Shown here one piece after another: positions 33,100 through 42,140 of a DNA stretch of 64,000 nucleotides; positions within the stretch are counted from its first letter, which is position 1; every line of letters starts with the position of its first letter. Position numbers and translations under genes: made by a program. The notes below the pieces were generated by a model. That model saw nothing but the letters and a program-made list of their open reading frames with translations, did not search any database and was not told where the DNA came from. The stretch comes from Psychrilyobacter atlanticus DSM 19335 (lineage in GTDB: Bacteria > Fusobacteriota > Fusobacteriia > Fusobacteriales > Fusobacteriaceae), in NCBI RefSeq assembly GCF_000426625.1, contig NZ_KE384547.1, forward strand, positions 790,986 through 854,985. The letters are read 5' to 3'.

Positions 33100-34261
33100 A
33101 AAGTTTGGGGAATTTGGAGGTCAGTATGTAGCTGAAACACTGATGAATCCATTGAAAAATTTAGAGATAGCCTATAAAGAGGCAAAAAATGACCCGGAAT
33201 TTATGAAAGAATACAGATATTATCTAAAGGAATATGTAGGGCGTGAAACACCATTATTTTATGCTGAAAAGATGAGTGAAAAACTAGGCGGGGCAAAAAT
33301 ATATTTAAAAAGAGAAGATTTGAACCACACTGGGGCTCATAAGATAAACAATGTATTGGGGCAGATCTTGCTGGCAAAAAGGATGGGGAAAAAGAAAGTT
33401 ATCGCTGAAACGGGAGCAGGGCAGCATGGGGTAGCAACAGCTACAGGAGCAGCACTGTTTGGGATGGAATGTGAAGTTTTCATGGGTGTAGAAGATATGG
33501 AAAGACAGAAGATAAATGTTTTTAAGATGGAATTATTGGGAGCTAAGGTGACAGGTGTATCATCTGGAACAGGAACCTTGAAAGATGCAACCAATGAAGC
33601 TATAAGAAAATGGGTTCAGAGGGTAGAGGATACATTTTATGTGATTGGATCGGTAGTCGGACCTCATCCATATCCAACTATGGTAAGAGATTTTCAAAAG
33701 GTAATAGGAGAGGAAACCAAATCACAGATAATAAAAGCTGAAGGTAGGTTACCAGATGCAATAATTGCCTGTGTAGGTGGTGGGTCCAATGCCATGGGTA
33801 TGTTTTACGATTTTATAAAAGATGAAAAGGTAGCACTCTATGGGGTGGAAGCAGCCGGGTATGGGATAGGAACAGGGCAGCATGCAGCAGCATTTTGCGG
33901 GAGCGTAGGAGTGATACATGGGATGAAAACTTATATGCTATGTGATGAGGATGGAAATATAACACCAGCACACTCTATATCAGCTGGATTGGACTATCCA
34001 GGAGTAGGGCCGGAACATGCCCATCTACACGATATAAAAAGGGTGAAATATGAATCGGTGACAGATGATGAAGCACTGGAAGGCTTTAAACTGCTAACCA
34101 GGCAGGAGGGAATAATGCCGGCTCTTGAAAGCTCCCATGCCATAGCTTATGCAGCGAAATTAGCTCCTAAGATGGAAAAAGACCAGATATTAGTAATAAA
34201 TATATCGGGACGTGGGGATAAAGACATCCATACAGTAGCTGAATATTTAGGAGGGGAATAA
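33092..34261 (+). CDS. trpB: Tryptophan synthase beta chain
   Basis: PLP enzyme that condenses indole and serine. The 389-residue protein begins [18 protein letters not shown], typical of the family. The PLP lysine is in [13 protein letters not shown], the phosphate loop in [10 protein letters not shown], and [12 protein letters not shown] binds the substrate carboxylate. I chose ATG 33092 over the in-frame GTG at 33083 because GGTGGAG sits between them. It forms an alpha2-beta2 complex with TrpA. Confidence 0.97.
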   Translation: MDRKFGEFGGQYVAETLMNPLKNLEIAYKEAKNDPEFMKEYRYYLKEYVGRETPLFYAEKMSEKLGGAKIYLKREDLNHTGAHKINNVLGQILLAKRMGKKKVIAETGAGQHGVATATGAALFGMECEVFMGVEDMERQKINVFKMELLGAKVTGVSSGTGTLKDATNEAIRKWVQRVEDTFYVIGSVVGPHPYPTMVRDFQKVIGEETKSQIIKAEGRLPDAIIACVGGGSNAMGMFYDFIKDEKVALYGVEAAGYGIGTGQHAAAFCGSVGVIHGMKTYMLCDEDGNITPAHSISAGLDYPGVGPEHAHLHDIKRVKYESVTDDEALEGFKLLTRQEGIMPALESSHAIAYAAKLAPKMEKDQILVINISGRGDKDIHTVAEYLGGE

Positions 34262-34265
34262 AACT

Positions 34266-35057
34266 ATGAACAGGATAGAGAAAAAGTTTAAAGAGTTAGG
34301 AGGAAATAAAGCATTGATTACATATATAACAGCTGGAGATCCCGGCTTAGATCAGACAGAAGAGCTTATCTATGCTATGGAAAGGGGAGGAGCTGACATA
34401 GTAGAACTTGGAATACCATATTCGGATCCTATAGCTGATGGGCCTGTTATCCAGGCAGCCGGGAAAAGAGCTCTAGAGAATGGAACCAGGTTATTCAAAG
34501 TACTTGAAGTTGTTAAAAATGTCAGGGAAAAAACAGAGATTCCCTTGGTATTTTTAATCTATTTCAATACTATCTTGAGCCACGGTATAGAAAACTTTAT
34601 AAAAAAATGCCAGGAAGCTGGGGTAGATGGGCTTATAATACCTGACCTTCCCTTGGAGGAAAGGGGCGAAATTAGAGAACTAATAGAAGGGAGCGGGGTA
34701 GATTTAATACCATTAGTTGCTCCTAATTCCAAGGAGAGATTGGGAGAAATAATTAATCAGGGAGGGGGTGGATTTGTCTACTGTATATCATCTTTTGGTG
34801 TAACTGGAGTCAGGGAGAGTTTTGATGTAGATTTAAAAAGTTTCCTGGAAGAAGTGAGGATAGAGACAGATTTACCTTTAGCAGTTGGTTTTGGCATATC
34901 TAGTAGGGAACATGTAGAAAAGATACATAGGATAGCAGATGGAGCTATAGTCGGATCAGCTATTGTGAAATTAGCTCATGAAACTAATGGTGATTCAAAA
35001 GTAATAGAGGGAAAAGTCAGGGAATTAAAAGGCGCTAGAAATGACAGAAGGGTATAG
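34266..35057 (+). CDS. trpA: Tryptophan synthase alpha chain
   Basis: Splits indole-3-glycerol phosphate and passes indole to TrpB. At 263 residues it is typical. VELGIPYSDPIADGPVIQ includes the catalytic glutamate, and DGLIIPDLPLEE the catalytic aspartate. GFGISSREHVEKI binds phosphate. Last gene of the trp operon; no strong terminator follows before the aroF promoter at 35092, so some readthrough into the aro leader is possible. Confidence 0.97.
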   Translation: MNRIEKKFKELGGNKALITYITAGDPGLDQTEELIYAMERGGADIVELGIPYSDPIADGPVIQAAGKRALENGTRLFKVLEVVKNVREKTEIPLVFLIYFNTILSHGIENFIKKCQEAGVDGLIIPDLPLEERGEIRELIEGSGVDLIPLVAPNSKERLGEIINQGGGGFVYCISSFGVTGVRESFDVDLKSFLEEVRIETDLPLAVGFGISSREHVEKIHRIADGAIVGSAIVKLAHETNGDSKVIEGKVRELKGARNDRRV

Positions 35058-35091
35058 ATCTAGATTTATAATAAAAATAAATAAAAAATGT

Positions 35092-35120
35092 TTGACAAAG
35101 AGATGCAATAGGAGTACTAT
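35092..35120 (+). promoter_or_regulatory. Promoter of the aroF operon
   Basis: TTGACA, 17 bases, TACTAT. The surrounding TTTGACAAA matches the trp promoter exactly. Confidence 0.75.
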
Positions 35121-35152
35121 TATATCAAATAAATTTTAGGGAGGTAAATCAG

Positions 35153-35209
35153 ATGGTAATGAAAGGCTTTAGATATTGGTATGAATTGAAAAGCAATCAA
35201 ATTTCATAA
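35153..35209 (+). CDS. Aromatic leader peptide (F-R-Y-W-Y) upstream of aroF
   Basis: An 18-codon frame after AGGGAGG encodes MVMKGFRYWYELKSNQIS. One Phe, two Tyr and one Trp codon lie within five positions (6-10), so stalling could report shortage of any of the three aromatic amino acids. It stands between a promoter and alternative hairpins before DAHP synthase, the entry enzyme of the pathway. A start at the second ATG (35159) is also possible. Confidence 0.85.
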   Translation: MVMKGFRYWYELKSNQIS

Positions 35210-35335
35210 CCAACAGGTTTATTAAACTTAAGACAATTTGTCAAAATAAATTTTTTAATTGTAGACCTATATTTTAAATATAGGTCTTTTTATTAGAAAA
35301 ATTGTGAACCTGTTCTATTTGGAACAGGTTTTTTT
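35176..35335 (+). promoter_or_regulatory. aroF attenuator with alternative pairings
   Basis: TTGGT (35176-35180), inside the Tyr-Trp-Tyr codons, can pair with ACCAA (35209-35213). The next bases AACAGGTT (35212-35219) can instead pair perfectly with AACCTGTT (35307-35314), which is the first arm of the terminator at 35307-35335. The layout repeats that of the trp leader. Confidence 0.8.
35263..35292 (+). terminator. First aro leader terminator
   Basis: AGACCTATATTT and AAATATAGGTCT form a perfect 12-bp stem followed by TTTTATT. Confidence 0.8.
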
Positions 35336-35337
35336 AT
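35307..35337 (+). terminator. Second aro leader terminator (attenuator)
   Basis: AACCTGTTC and GAACAGGTT pair perfectly around a six-base loop and run into seven T. Confidence 0.9.
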
Positions 35338-35381
35338 TTTATAAGATAATCTAAAAATCTAGATACATTAGGAGGAAAATG

Positions 35382-36395
35382 ATGATAATTAAACTAAAAA
35401 AAGGTGCCACAGATGATCAAGTGAACCACATTGTAGAAGTATTTGAAAACCTTGGGATGGAGATAAAGGGTATATCAGGAAAGGAATATGGGATTCTAGG
35501 GATAATAGGGGATACATCAAAATTAAGTATAAGAGATATGGAAGCATTAGAAGGAGTAGAAAAGGTGACGAGAATACAAGAACCGTTTAAGAAAGCTAAT
35601 AGAAAGATGCAAGAGGAATGTACAATAATCGATGTAAATGGAATAAAAATTGGTAGAGGGAATTTCACAATTATGTCTGGACCTTGTTCAGTAGAGTCAA
35701 GGGATCAAATTTTAGAAGTAGCAAGGTCAGTAAAGAAATCAGGAGCTCAAATTTTACGTGGTGGAGCATACAAGCCAAGAACTTCTCCATATGCTTTCCA
35801 AGGAATGGAATTAGAGGGATTAGAATTATTAAAGGAAGCGAGAAAAGAAACTGGAATGCCAATAGTAACTGAAATTATGTCGGTAGATCTAGTGGAAAAA
35901 TTTGCTGAAGAGGTAGATATAATCCAAGTAGGAGCTAGAAATATGCAAAACTTTGACCTGTTAAAAGCACTTGGAAAGATAGATAAACCTATTTTATTAA
36001 AAAGAGGGTTATCAGCTACCATCGAAGAATGGTTGATGTCTGCTGAATATATAATGGCAGGAGGAAATGAAAAAGTAATCCTATGTGAAAGAGGAATTAG
36101 AACATATGAAAAATACACAAGAAATACATTGGATCTAAGTGCAGTATTAGCAGTAAAAAAATTAAGTCACCTGCCAGTAATTGTAGATCCAAGTCATGCT
36201 ACAGGGAAAAGATGGATGGTAAAAAAGTTGGCTATGGCAGCAGCAGCAGTAGGAGCAGACGGACTGATGATAGAGGTACACAATGATCCTGAAAATGCAC
36301 TATGTGATGGGGCACAATCACTTAGACCAGAGCAATTTGAAGATTTAGTAAGAGATGTAAGTAAGATATTAGAGGTAGTTGGGAAAAAGATGTAA
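35382..36395 (+). CDS. aroF: DAHP synthase (3-deoxy-7-phosphoheptulonate synthase), AroA-beta type
   Basis: Condenses phosphoenolpyruvate and erythrose 4-phosphate, the first step toward chorismate. 337 residues: an N-terminal ferredoxin-like regulatory domain (about 1-70) precedes a TIM barrel with GPCSVES, RGGAYKPRTSPYAFQG, the KPILLKRG substrate lysine, and VDPSHATGKR. This is the Thermotoga-like short type with feedback control through the N-terminal domain. GGAGG favours the second ATG (35382) over 35379. The leader peptide upstream links expression to aromatic amino acid supply. Confidence 0.96.
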   Translation: MIIKLKKGATDDQVNHIVEVFENLGMEIKGISGKEYGILGIIGDTSKLSIRDMEALEGVEKVTRIQEPFKKANRKMQEECTIIDVNGIKIGRGNFTIMSGPCSVESRDQILEVARSVKKSGAQILRGGAYKPRTSPYAFQGMELEGLELLKEARKETGMPIVTEIMSVDLVEKFAEEVDIIQVGARNMQNFDLLKALGKIDKPILLKRGLSATIEEWLMSAEYIMAGGNEKVILCERGIRTYEKYTRNTLDLSAVLAVKKLSHLPVIVDPSHATGKRWMVKKLAMAAAAVGADGLMIEVHNDPENALCDGAQSLRPEQFEDLVRDVSKILEVVGKKM

Positions 36396-36400
36396 AACTT

Positions 36401-36457
36401 AGTCACAATCGTCATTGTAGAAACAGTACCGCTGGAGCTCAACGACTATAAACTTCA
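36401..36457 (+). repeat. Dispersed structured element, copy B
   Basis: Matches 4810-4866 at 49 of 57 bases. It lies six bases after the aroF stop, inside the aroF-tyrA gap. AGTC/GACT outer pairing and an ATTGT-AGAA-ACAGT hairpin are retained. Confidence 0.7.
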
Positions 36458-36535
36458 ATTAAAACCAAGAAAAAATTCTATCCCTAGACGAGTGGGAGAA
36501 AGCAATAGGTAAGAGAGAATAAAAGGGAGAAAAAT

Positions 36536-37381
36536 ATGAAACAAAAAAAAACATTAAGTATAGTAGGATTAGGGCTTATAGGTGGGTGTTATGCTAAGAC
36601 CTTGAGAGATGAATTTGACACCATTTATGGGATAGATCTAGATGAAAAAGCTCTCTCCTATGCAGAATCTGAAGGGATAATAGATAGGGGATTTATGGAA
36701 TCTAAAAACCCTCTATCTGAAAGTGATTTAGTAGTAATTTGTCTCTATCCCAACTTAGTAGAAGAATTTATAGAAAGAAATATTGATAACTTTAAACCTA
36801 ATGCAGTTATTACAGATGCAGTAGGAGTGAAGGGTGATATGATAGATAGAATAATAGGAAATCTTCCATCAGGTATAGATTTTGTAGGAGCTCATCCTAT
36901 GGCAGGAAGGGAAGTAAAAGGGGTATGGAACTCTAGTGAAGAGATATTTAATGGAGCCAACTTTATAATAACCCCTCATCCCTTGAATAATAATAATAAT
37001 TTAGACCTTATAGAAAAATTGGCATATGAGATGGGATTTAAGAGGGTTTCTCGGATAACTCCTAGAAAACATGATGAAATAATATCTTTTACCAGTCAAT
37101 TAACTCATGCAATAGCAGTCGCTTTAGTTAATTCAGACGAAAAAAACTTTGATACTAATGTATTTATAGGAGATTCATATCGTGACCTTACTCGTATAGC
37201 CATGATAAATGAAGAACTATGGGATAAGTTGTTCATGGGAAACAAGGATAACCTCATAAAAAAAATAGAAAGATTTGAGGAAAGTTTAGATATAATAAAA
37301 AATTCTTTAAAAGAAGGAGATAGTGAATCCCTCAAAGAAGAGTTCAGGAAATCTACCGTAAGGAGAAAGGAGATATCTTAA
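36536..37381 (+). CDS. tyrA: Prephenate dehydrogenase
   Basis: Makes 4-hydroxyphenylpyruvate from prephenate for tyrosine. 281 residues: an N-terminal NAD(P)-binding domain begins IVGLGLIGGCYAKTL, with GIDLDEKA as the acidic turn. The catalytic region is VGAHPMAGREVKGVWNSS with the conserved histidine, and TSQLTHAIAVAL follows. There is no fused chorismate mutase or ACT domain, so feedback by tyrosine must come from elsewhere. aroB starts at the next base after its stop codon. Confidence 0.93.
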   Translation: MKQKKTLSIVGLGLIGGCYAKTLRDEFDTIYGIDLDEKALSYAESEGIIDRGFMESKNPLSESDLVVICLYPNLVEEFIERNIDNFKPNAVITDAVGVKGDMIDRIIGNLPSGIDFVGAHPMAGREVKGVWNSSEEIFNGANFIITPHPLNNNNNLDLIEKLAYEMGFKRVSRITPRKHDEIISFTSQLTHAIAVALVNSDEKNFDTNVFIGDSYRDLTRIAMINEELWDKLFMGNKDNLIKKIERFEESLDIIKNSLKEGDSESLKEEFRKSTVRRKEIS

Positions 37382-38446
37382 ATGGAAAAATTACACATAA
37401 ATTTAGATGAGAAATCCTATGATATTTTTATAGAAAGGGGAATATTTGAAGAGGTAGGAAAATATATATCAAAATTCTATAAAAAGAAAAAAATAGTTGT
37501 AGTGACCGATACAAATGTAGACAGCCTCTACGGAGATATGTTATTAAAAAACTTAGAAAACTCAGGTTATGTACCATCCAAGGTAGTCTTTGATGCAGGG
37601 GAAGAAAATAAAAACTTCGATACCCTAACAAAGGTATATGAAAAAATAATCGATTCAGGAATAAAAAGAGGAGATCTGCTGATAGCTTTTGGTGGTGGAG
37701 TTGTAGGAGATTTAGCAGGGTTTGCAGCATCTACAATATACAGGGGTATGGATTTTATCCAGATACCAACAACACTGTTAGCTCAGGTAGATAGCAGTGT
37801 AGGAGGAAAAGTTGCTGTGGATACGACTAGAGGTAAAAACTTAGTCGGAAGTTTTTACCAGCCTAAGATGGTAATTATCGATCCAGAACTCCTAAAAACC
37901 CTGGATGAAAGGGAAGTAAGGAGTGGAATGGCTGAGGTAATAAAATATGGTGCCATCTATGACAATGAATTTTTTAACTATCTGTTGGAGAAGGAAGATT
38001 TAAAGAGTTCTATGGAAGATATAGAAAAGATTATCAAAAGGTGTTGTGAAATAAAGGCAAAAATAGTAGAGGTAGATGAACTGGATCTTGGGCTACGTAT
38101 GATATTAAACTTTGGTCATACTCTGGGTCATGCTATTGAAAAATATTATGATTATACAAAATACACCCACGGAGAGGCAATTTCTATAGGAATGTATGAG
38201 ATAACCATATTAGGAGAAAAATTAGGAATAACAAAAACAGGTGAATCGAAAAAAATAAAGGAAATTTTAAAAAAATATGAACTTCCTATAGAGGATAAAG
38301 TTAATTTAGGAGATCTCATAGAAATCATGAAAAGCGATAAGAAAAATATATCGGGGATATTAAATTTTATATTCTTATCTGAAATAGGTAAGGTAGAGGT
38401 AAAGAAGGTAGCAGAGGAAGAGATCGGCAATAAATTGCTTAAATAA
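37382..38446 (+). CDS. aroB: 3-dehydroquinate synthase
   Basis: Second shikimate-pathway enzyme, NAD- and zinc-dependent, 354 residues. Typical segments are VFDAGEENKNFDT, AFGGGVVGDLAGFAAS, IPTTLLAQVDSSVGGKV, and the metal ligands in GMAEVIKYG, NFGHTLGHAIE and YTHGEAISIGM. It starts directly after tyrA and is followed by about 95 bases containing a CTGG hairpin copy before aroA. Confidence 0.97.
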   Translation: MEKLHINLDEKSYDIFIERGIFEEVGKYISKFYKKKKIVVVTDTNVDSLYGDMLLKNLENSGYVPSKVVFDAGEENKNFDTLTKVYEKIIDSGIKRGDLLIAFGGGVVGDLAGFAASTIYRGMDFIQIPTTLLAQVDSSVGGKVAVDTTRGKNLVGSFYQPKMVIIDPELLKTLDEREVRSGMAEVIKYGAIYDNEFFNYLLEKEDLKSSMEDIEKIIKRCCEIKAKIVEVDELDLGLRMILNFGHTLGHAIEKYYDYTKYTHGEAISIGMYEITILGEKLGITKTGESKKIKEILKKYELPIEDKVNLGDLIEIMKSDKKNISGILNFIFLSEIGKVEVKKVAEEEIGNKLLK

Positions 38447-38481
38447 AAAATAAAGTTTATAAAAACTTGGGTTATAACTAA

Positions 38482-38506
38482 TTGGATGCAACGTCATGTT
38501 GCTTTT
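38482..38506 (+). repeat. CTGG-type hairpin repeat, copy 3
   Basis: TTGGATGCAACGTCATGTTGC then TTTTAT. GCAACG/TGTTGC pair around TCA. Between aroB and aroA, same strand as both. Confidence 0.72.
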
Positions 38507-38540
38507 ATAAACAGTAATTTTGCAGGGTAGGAGGGTAGAA

Positions 38541-39815
38541 ATGAAGGTTAGAATAATTCCAAATGAATTAAAAGGAGATGTGGTGATACCACCATCTAAA
38601 AGTCTAGCACATCGAGCTATAATTGCAGGTTCATTAGCAGAGGGAAAAAGTGTGATAACGAATCTTAATTTTTCAAACGATATAACGGTAACAACTCAGG
38701 CTATGAAAGATTTAGGTGTAGATATAGAAGTGTTTGAAGATTATGAAGTTATTACAGGATCTAAAAATCTAAAGAGGGTAAATAGTACTATAAATTGCGG
38801 GGAATCAGGATCTACAATCAGGTTTATGATACCTATATCTCTGTTAGCAGATGGGGAAGTAACATTTGTAGGAGAGGGAAGATTAACTACCAGACCACTT
38901 AATGTATTCCATGAGATTTTTGATAAACAGGGAATAGAATATAGTCGAGGTGTAGAAGAACTTCCATTAACTATTGATGGGAAACTAAAACCAGGAAAAT
39001 TTGAGGTAAGGGGAGATATAAGCTCACAATTTATAACCGGACTCCTCTATACATTACCAAAATTAGATGGTGATTCTGAAATAATTATAACTACTAATTT
39101 AGAATCTAAAGGATATATAGACCTAACTTTAGATATTTTAGACAGGTTCGGCGTTAAAATAATCAATGAAAATTATGAAAGATTTGTTGTTCCTGGAAAC
39201 CAAGGTTATAAAGCACATGATTATAGGGTCGAGGGAGATTTTTCCCAGGTAGCTTTTTGGCTGGTAGCTGGATTTTTAAATGATGGTATCAATTGTCTTG
39301 GAATGAATCCTGATTCATTGCAAGGGGATAGAGAAATAATAAAAATATTGAAAGATATGGGTGGCGACCTAAGAATAGATAAAGATATAATAAGTATAGC
39401 AGGGAAACAATCGATAGGTTCTACAATTGACTTGAGTCAATGTCCGGATTTAGGGCCTATAGTAACAGTCTTAGCCAGCTTAAGTGAGGGAACGACTAGG
39501 ATAATTAATGCTGGAAGGTTGAGGATAAAAGAATCTGATAGGATAACTTCTATGACAACAGAACTTAATAAATTAGGAGCTAATATAGCAGAAACTGAAA
39601 ATGGAATGATCATAGAAGGGGTGAAAAATCTAAAAGGTGGAGTAGAAGTAGATGCCTGGAACGATCACAGGGTTGCCATGGCACTGGCAGTAGCCAGCAG
39701 CAGATGTGATGAACCTATTATCCTTACAGGAGCAAATTCAGTAAAGAAATCATATCCAAATTTTTGGAAAGATTTTGAAAAATTAAGTGGGAAGATACAA
39801 ATAATAGAGGAATAA
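38541..39815 (+). CDS. aroA: EPSP synthase (3-phosphoshikimate 1-carboxyvinyltransferase)
   Basis: Transfers enolpyruvate to shikimate 3-phosphate. 424 residues, normal. PPSKSLAHRAIIAGSLAEG opens the family signature. GESGSTIRFMIPISLL and RLTTRPLN lie where the PEP and shikimate sites are, and RIKESDRITSM and DAWNDHRVAMALAVA complete the pattern. ATG 38541 was chosen because TAGGAGGG precedes it; a TTG at 38520 is in frame but upstream of that site. Confidence 0.96.
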   Translation: MKVRIIPNELKGDVVIPPSKSLAHRAIIAGSLAEGKSVITNLNFSNDITVTTQAMKDLGVDIEVFEDYEVITGSKNLKRVNSTINCGESGSTIRFMIPISLLADGEVTFVGEGRLTTRPLNVFHEIFDKQGIEYSRGVEELPLTIDGKLKPGKFEVRGDISSQFITGLLYTLPKLDGDSEIIITTNLESKGYIDLTLDILDRFGVKIINENYERFVVPGNQGYKAHDYRVEGDFSQVAFWLVAGFLNDGINCLGMNPDSLQGDREIIKILKDMGGDLRIDKDIISIAGKQSIGSTIDLSQCPDLGPIVTVLASLSEGTTRIINAGRLRIKESDRITSMTTELNKLGANIAETENGMIIEGVKNLKGGVEVDAWNDHRVAMALAVASSRCDEPIILTGANSVKKSYPNFWKDFEKLSGKIQIIEE

Positions 39816-39908
39816 AAATAAAAAACTCTAATATAGATTAAAGAGATTAATTGGATTTCTTTATCTATAGAATAGGGATAAAAAAAGATTTTAACTGAAT
39901 AAATAGAA

Positions 39909-39936
39909 GAAAGGTTGCTTTAGCAATCTTTTTTCT
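39909..39936 (+). terminator. Terminator between aroA and aroC
   Basis: AAAGGTTGC pairs with GCAATCTTT (one G-T) around TTTA and runs into T. It may lower expression of aroC-pheA-aroE relative to the upstream genes. Confidence 0.75.
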
Positions 39937-39979
39937 AATCTTAAATGTGAGAAAACCATAAAAGGAAAGGTGAGATAAA

Positions 39980-41059
39980 ATGGGTTCAACTTGGGGAAAA
40001 AATATAAAATTATCGTTGTTTGGGGAATCTCACGGTGTAGGAATAGGAATTACTATTGATGGGTTACCAGCAGGGGTGGAGTTAGATCTAGATGCAATAA
40101 AGTTAGAGATGCAAAGACGTGCCACAGGTAAGAATGAACTTACAACTGCCAGGAAAGAAGCGGATACTTTTGAAATTTTAAGTGGATACTTTAATGGATA
40201 TACTACAGGAGCACCTCTTAGTATACTGATTAGAAATAGGGACCAGCAATCAAGGGATTACAGTAAGATAAAGGATATAGCCAGACCAGCACATGCTGAC
40301 TATACTGGATACAAAAGGTATGATGGGTATAATGATTACCGTGGAGGAGGCCATTTTTCAGGGAGATTAACGGCTCCAATTGTATTTGCAGGTGCAGTAG
40401 CAAAGCAAATATTGATGGATAAAGGAATTTATATAGGAACCCATATAAAGAGTATAAAAAATCTCCAAGACAGGGATTTTTCTGAAAGTGATCTAAATAT
40501 AGAAGTTTTTAAAAAATTAGCTGAGAAGCAACTTCCATTTTTAGATGAAAATTTAGAAAAACTAAGTCGTGAAAAGATCCTTCGTGCAAAGAGTGAATGT
40601 GATTCTCTAGGAGGGGTAATAGAGTGCTCTATTATAGGTATGGAACCTGGAGTAGGGAACCCATTTTTTAATTCAATTGAAAGTCAGTTGGCCGGGTTGA
40701 TGTATTCTATCCCCGCTGTAAAAGGTGTAGAATTTGGAGCGGGATTTGGAATAACTGATCTATTTGGAAGTGAAGCTAATGATGATATCTATATAGACGG
40801 TGATAGGGTAAAAACTAAAACTAATAATAATGGAGGAGTTTTAGGTGGGATTACCAATGGAATGCCTATAAACTTTAAAGTGGCTATAAAACCAACTCCT
40901 TCTATATCAAAGGCTCAAGAAACTATAAATATGAAAACTAATGAGGAAACAGAATTTAAGATTGTAGGAAGACACGATCCATGTATAGTTCCTAGAGCTT
41001 TAGTGGTAGTAGAAGCAATGGCAGCCATAGGAATCTTGGATTTTTGGGTGGTATCTTAG
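39980..41059 (+). CDS. aroC: Chorismate synthase
   Basis: Last step to chorismate, flavin-dependent, 359 residues. Signatures: LFGESHGVGIGITIDGLPAG with the catalytic histidine, RRATGKNELTTAR, DYRGGGHFSGRLTAPIV, and SIPAVKGVEFGAGF. The C-terminal RHDPCIVPRALVVVEAM segment is complete. AAGGTGAG precedes the start. pheA begins just after its stop. Confidence 0.97.
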   Translation: MGSTWGKNIKLSLFGESHGVGIGITIDGLPAGVELDLDAIKLEMQRRATGKNELTTARKEADTFEILSGYFNGYTTGAPLSILIRNRDQQSRDYSKIKDIARPAHADYTGYKRYDGYNDYRGGGHFSGRLTAPIVFAGAVAKQILMDKGIYIGTHIKSIKNLQDRDFSESDLNIEVFKKLAEKQLPFLDENLEKLSREKILRAKSECDSLGGVIECSIIGMEPGVGNPFFNSIESQLAGLMYSIPAVKGVEFGAGFGITDLFGSEANDDIYIDGDRVKTKTNNNGGVLGGITNGMPINFKVAIKPTPSISKAQETINMKTNEETEFKIVGRHDPCIVPRALVVVEAMAAIGILDFWVVS

Positions 41060-41069
41060 GATGGTGAAA

Positions 41070-42140
41070 ATGAAAAAATTAGATCAATTGAGGATTGAGA
41101 TAGATAAAATAGACCAAGAGATGGCAGAATTATTTGTAAAAAGAATGAAAGTAGTAGAAGGAATTGCAAAATATAAGCAGAGCACGGGGACGGAAGTATT
41201 AGATAGAGATAGAGAAAAAGTAGTGATTAAGGAAAATTCCGAGAGGGTTACAGATGAAAAATTAAAAAAATATTATGTTGAATTTTTAGAAAGTAATATG
41301 AAGATATCCAGAAGTTTTCAAAAATCTATCTTAGGGTTAGATAAGGTGGTAGGATACCAGGGGATACCAGGATCATTTAGTTATTTGGCATTAAAAACTA
41401 AATATAAAGACGAAGTTTTAAACTCCTATCAAAATTTTGAAGATGTATTTACAGCATTAAAAAATAAGGAGATAGAGGTAGGAGTACTCCCTATTGAGAA
41501 CTCATATACAGGGGATATCACCGATAACTTTGATCTTATAAAAAAATATAATGCCTACATAATAGATATTATAGAGTTAAAAATAGATCATAATTTATTG
41601 GGAATAAAGGGGTCAAAATTAAGCAATATAAAGGAGATATATTCCCATATTCAAGGATTTAAGCAATCCCAGACTTTTTTAAAGGGAAGAGGTTATAAGG
41701 AAATACCATATTACAATACAGCTATAAGTGCAAAATATGTGAGTGAAATGGAAGATATAACTAAAGGTGCTATAGGAAGTGCTGAAACGGCTAAGATCTA
41801 TAATTTGGATATATTGGCAAAGAACATCAATACCCATGAAGATAATACAACTAAATTTATGGTTATTGGAAATCAATTGATTGTAAATAAAGATCATAAC
41901 AGGATCATGGCAGCATTTTCTACATATAATAAATCAGGGGATCTATCTGACGTTTTAGGAAAATTCAGCAAATATGGTATCAATATGTTAAGTATAAAAT
42001 CAAGACCTCTTAAAGATTCTCCCTGGGAATATATCTTTTTTGTGGAATTAGAAGGGAACTATGAGACTTTGAAACCTGCTATAGAAAAGATTGAGAAAAA
42101 AAGTAAATATTTTGAGGTGATTGGCAGTTATGAAAAATAA
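41070..42140 (+). CDS. pheA: Bifunctional chorismate mutase / prephenate dehydratase (P-protein)
   Basis: Makes phenylpyruvate from chorismate. The N-terminal AroQ mutase (about residues 1-85) has LDQLRIEIDKIDQEMAELF and the arginine in VLDRDREK. The prephenate dehydratase domain starts GYQGIPGSFSYLA and contains GVLPIENSYTGDI and HEDNTTKFMVIG. A C-terminal ACT domain (YNKSGDLSDVLGKFSKYGIN, then SIKSRPLKDSPWEYIFFVEL) is the phenylalanine feedback site. Starts at 41061 (ATG) and 41064 (GTG) are also in frame. aroE overlaps its end by 11 bases. Confidence 0.96.
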   Translation: MKKLDQLRIEIDKIDQEMAELFVKRMKVVEGIAKYKQSTGTEVLDRDREKVVIKENSERVTDEKLKKYYVEFLESNMKISRSFQKSILGLDKVVGYQGIPGSFSYLALKTKYKDEVLNSYQNFEDVFTALKNKEIEVGVLPIENSYTGDITDNFDLIKKYNAYIIDIIELKIDHNLLGIKGSKLSNIKEIYSHIQGFKQSQTFLKGRGYKEIPYYNTAISAKYVSEMEDITKGAIGSAETAKIYNLDILAKNINTHEDNTTKFMVIGNQLIVNKDHNRIMAAFSTYNKSGDLSDVLGKFSKYGINMLSIKSRPLKDSPWEYIFFVELEGNYETLKPAIEKIEKKSKYFEVIGSYEK

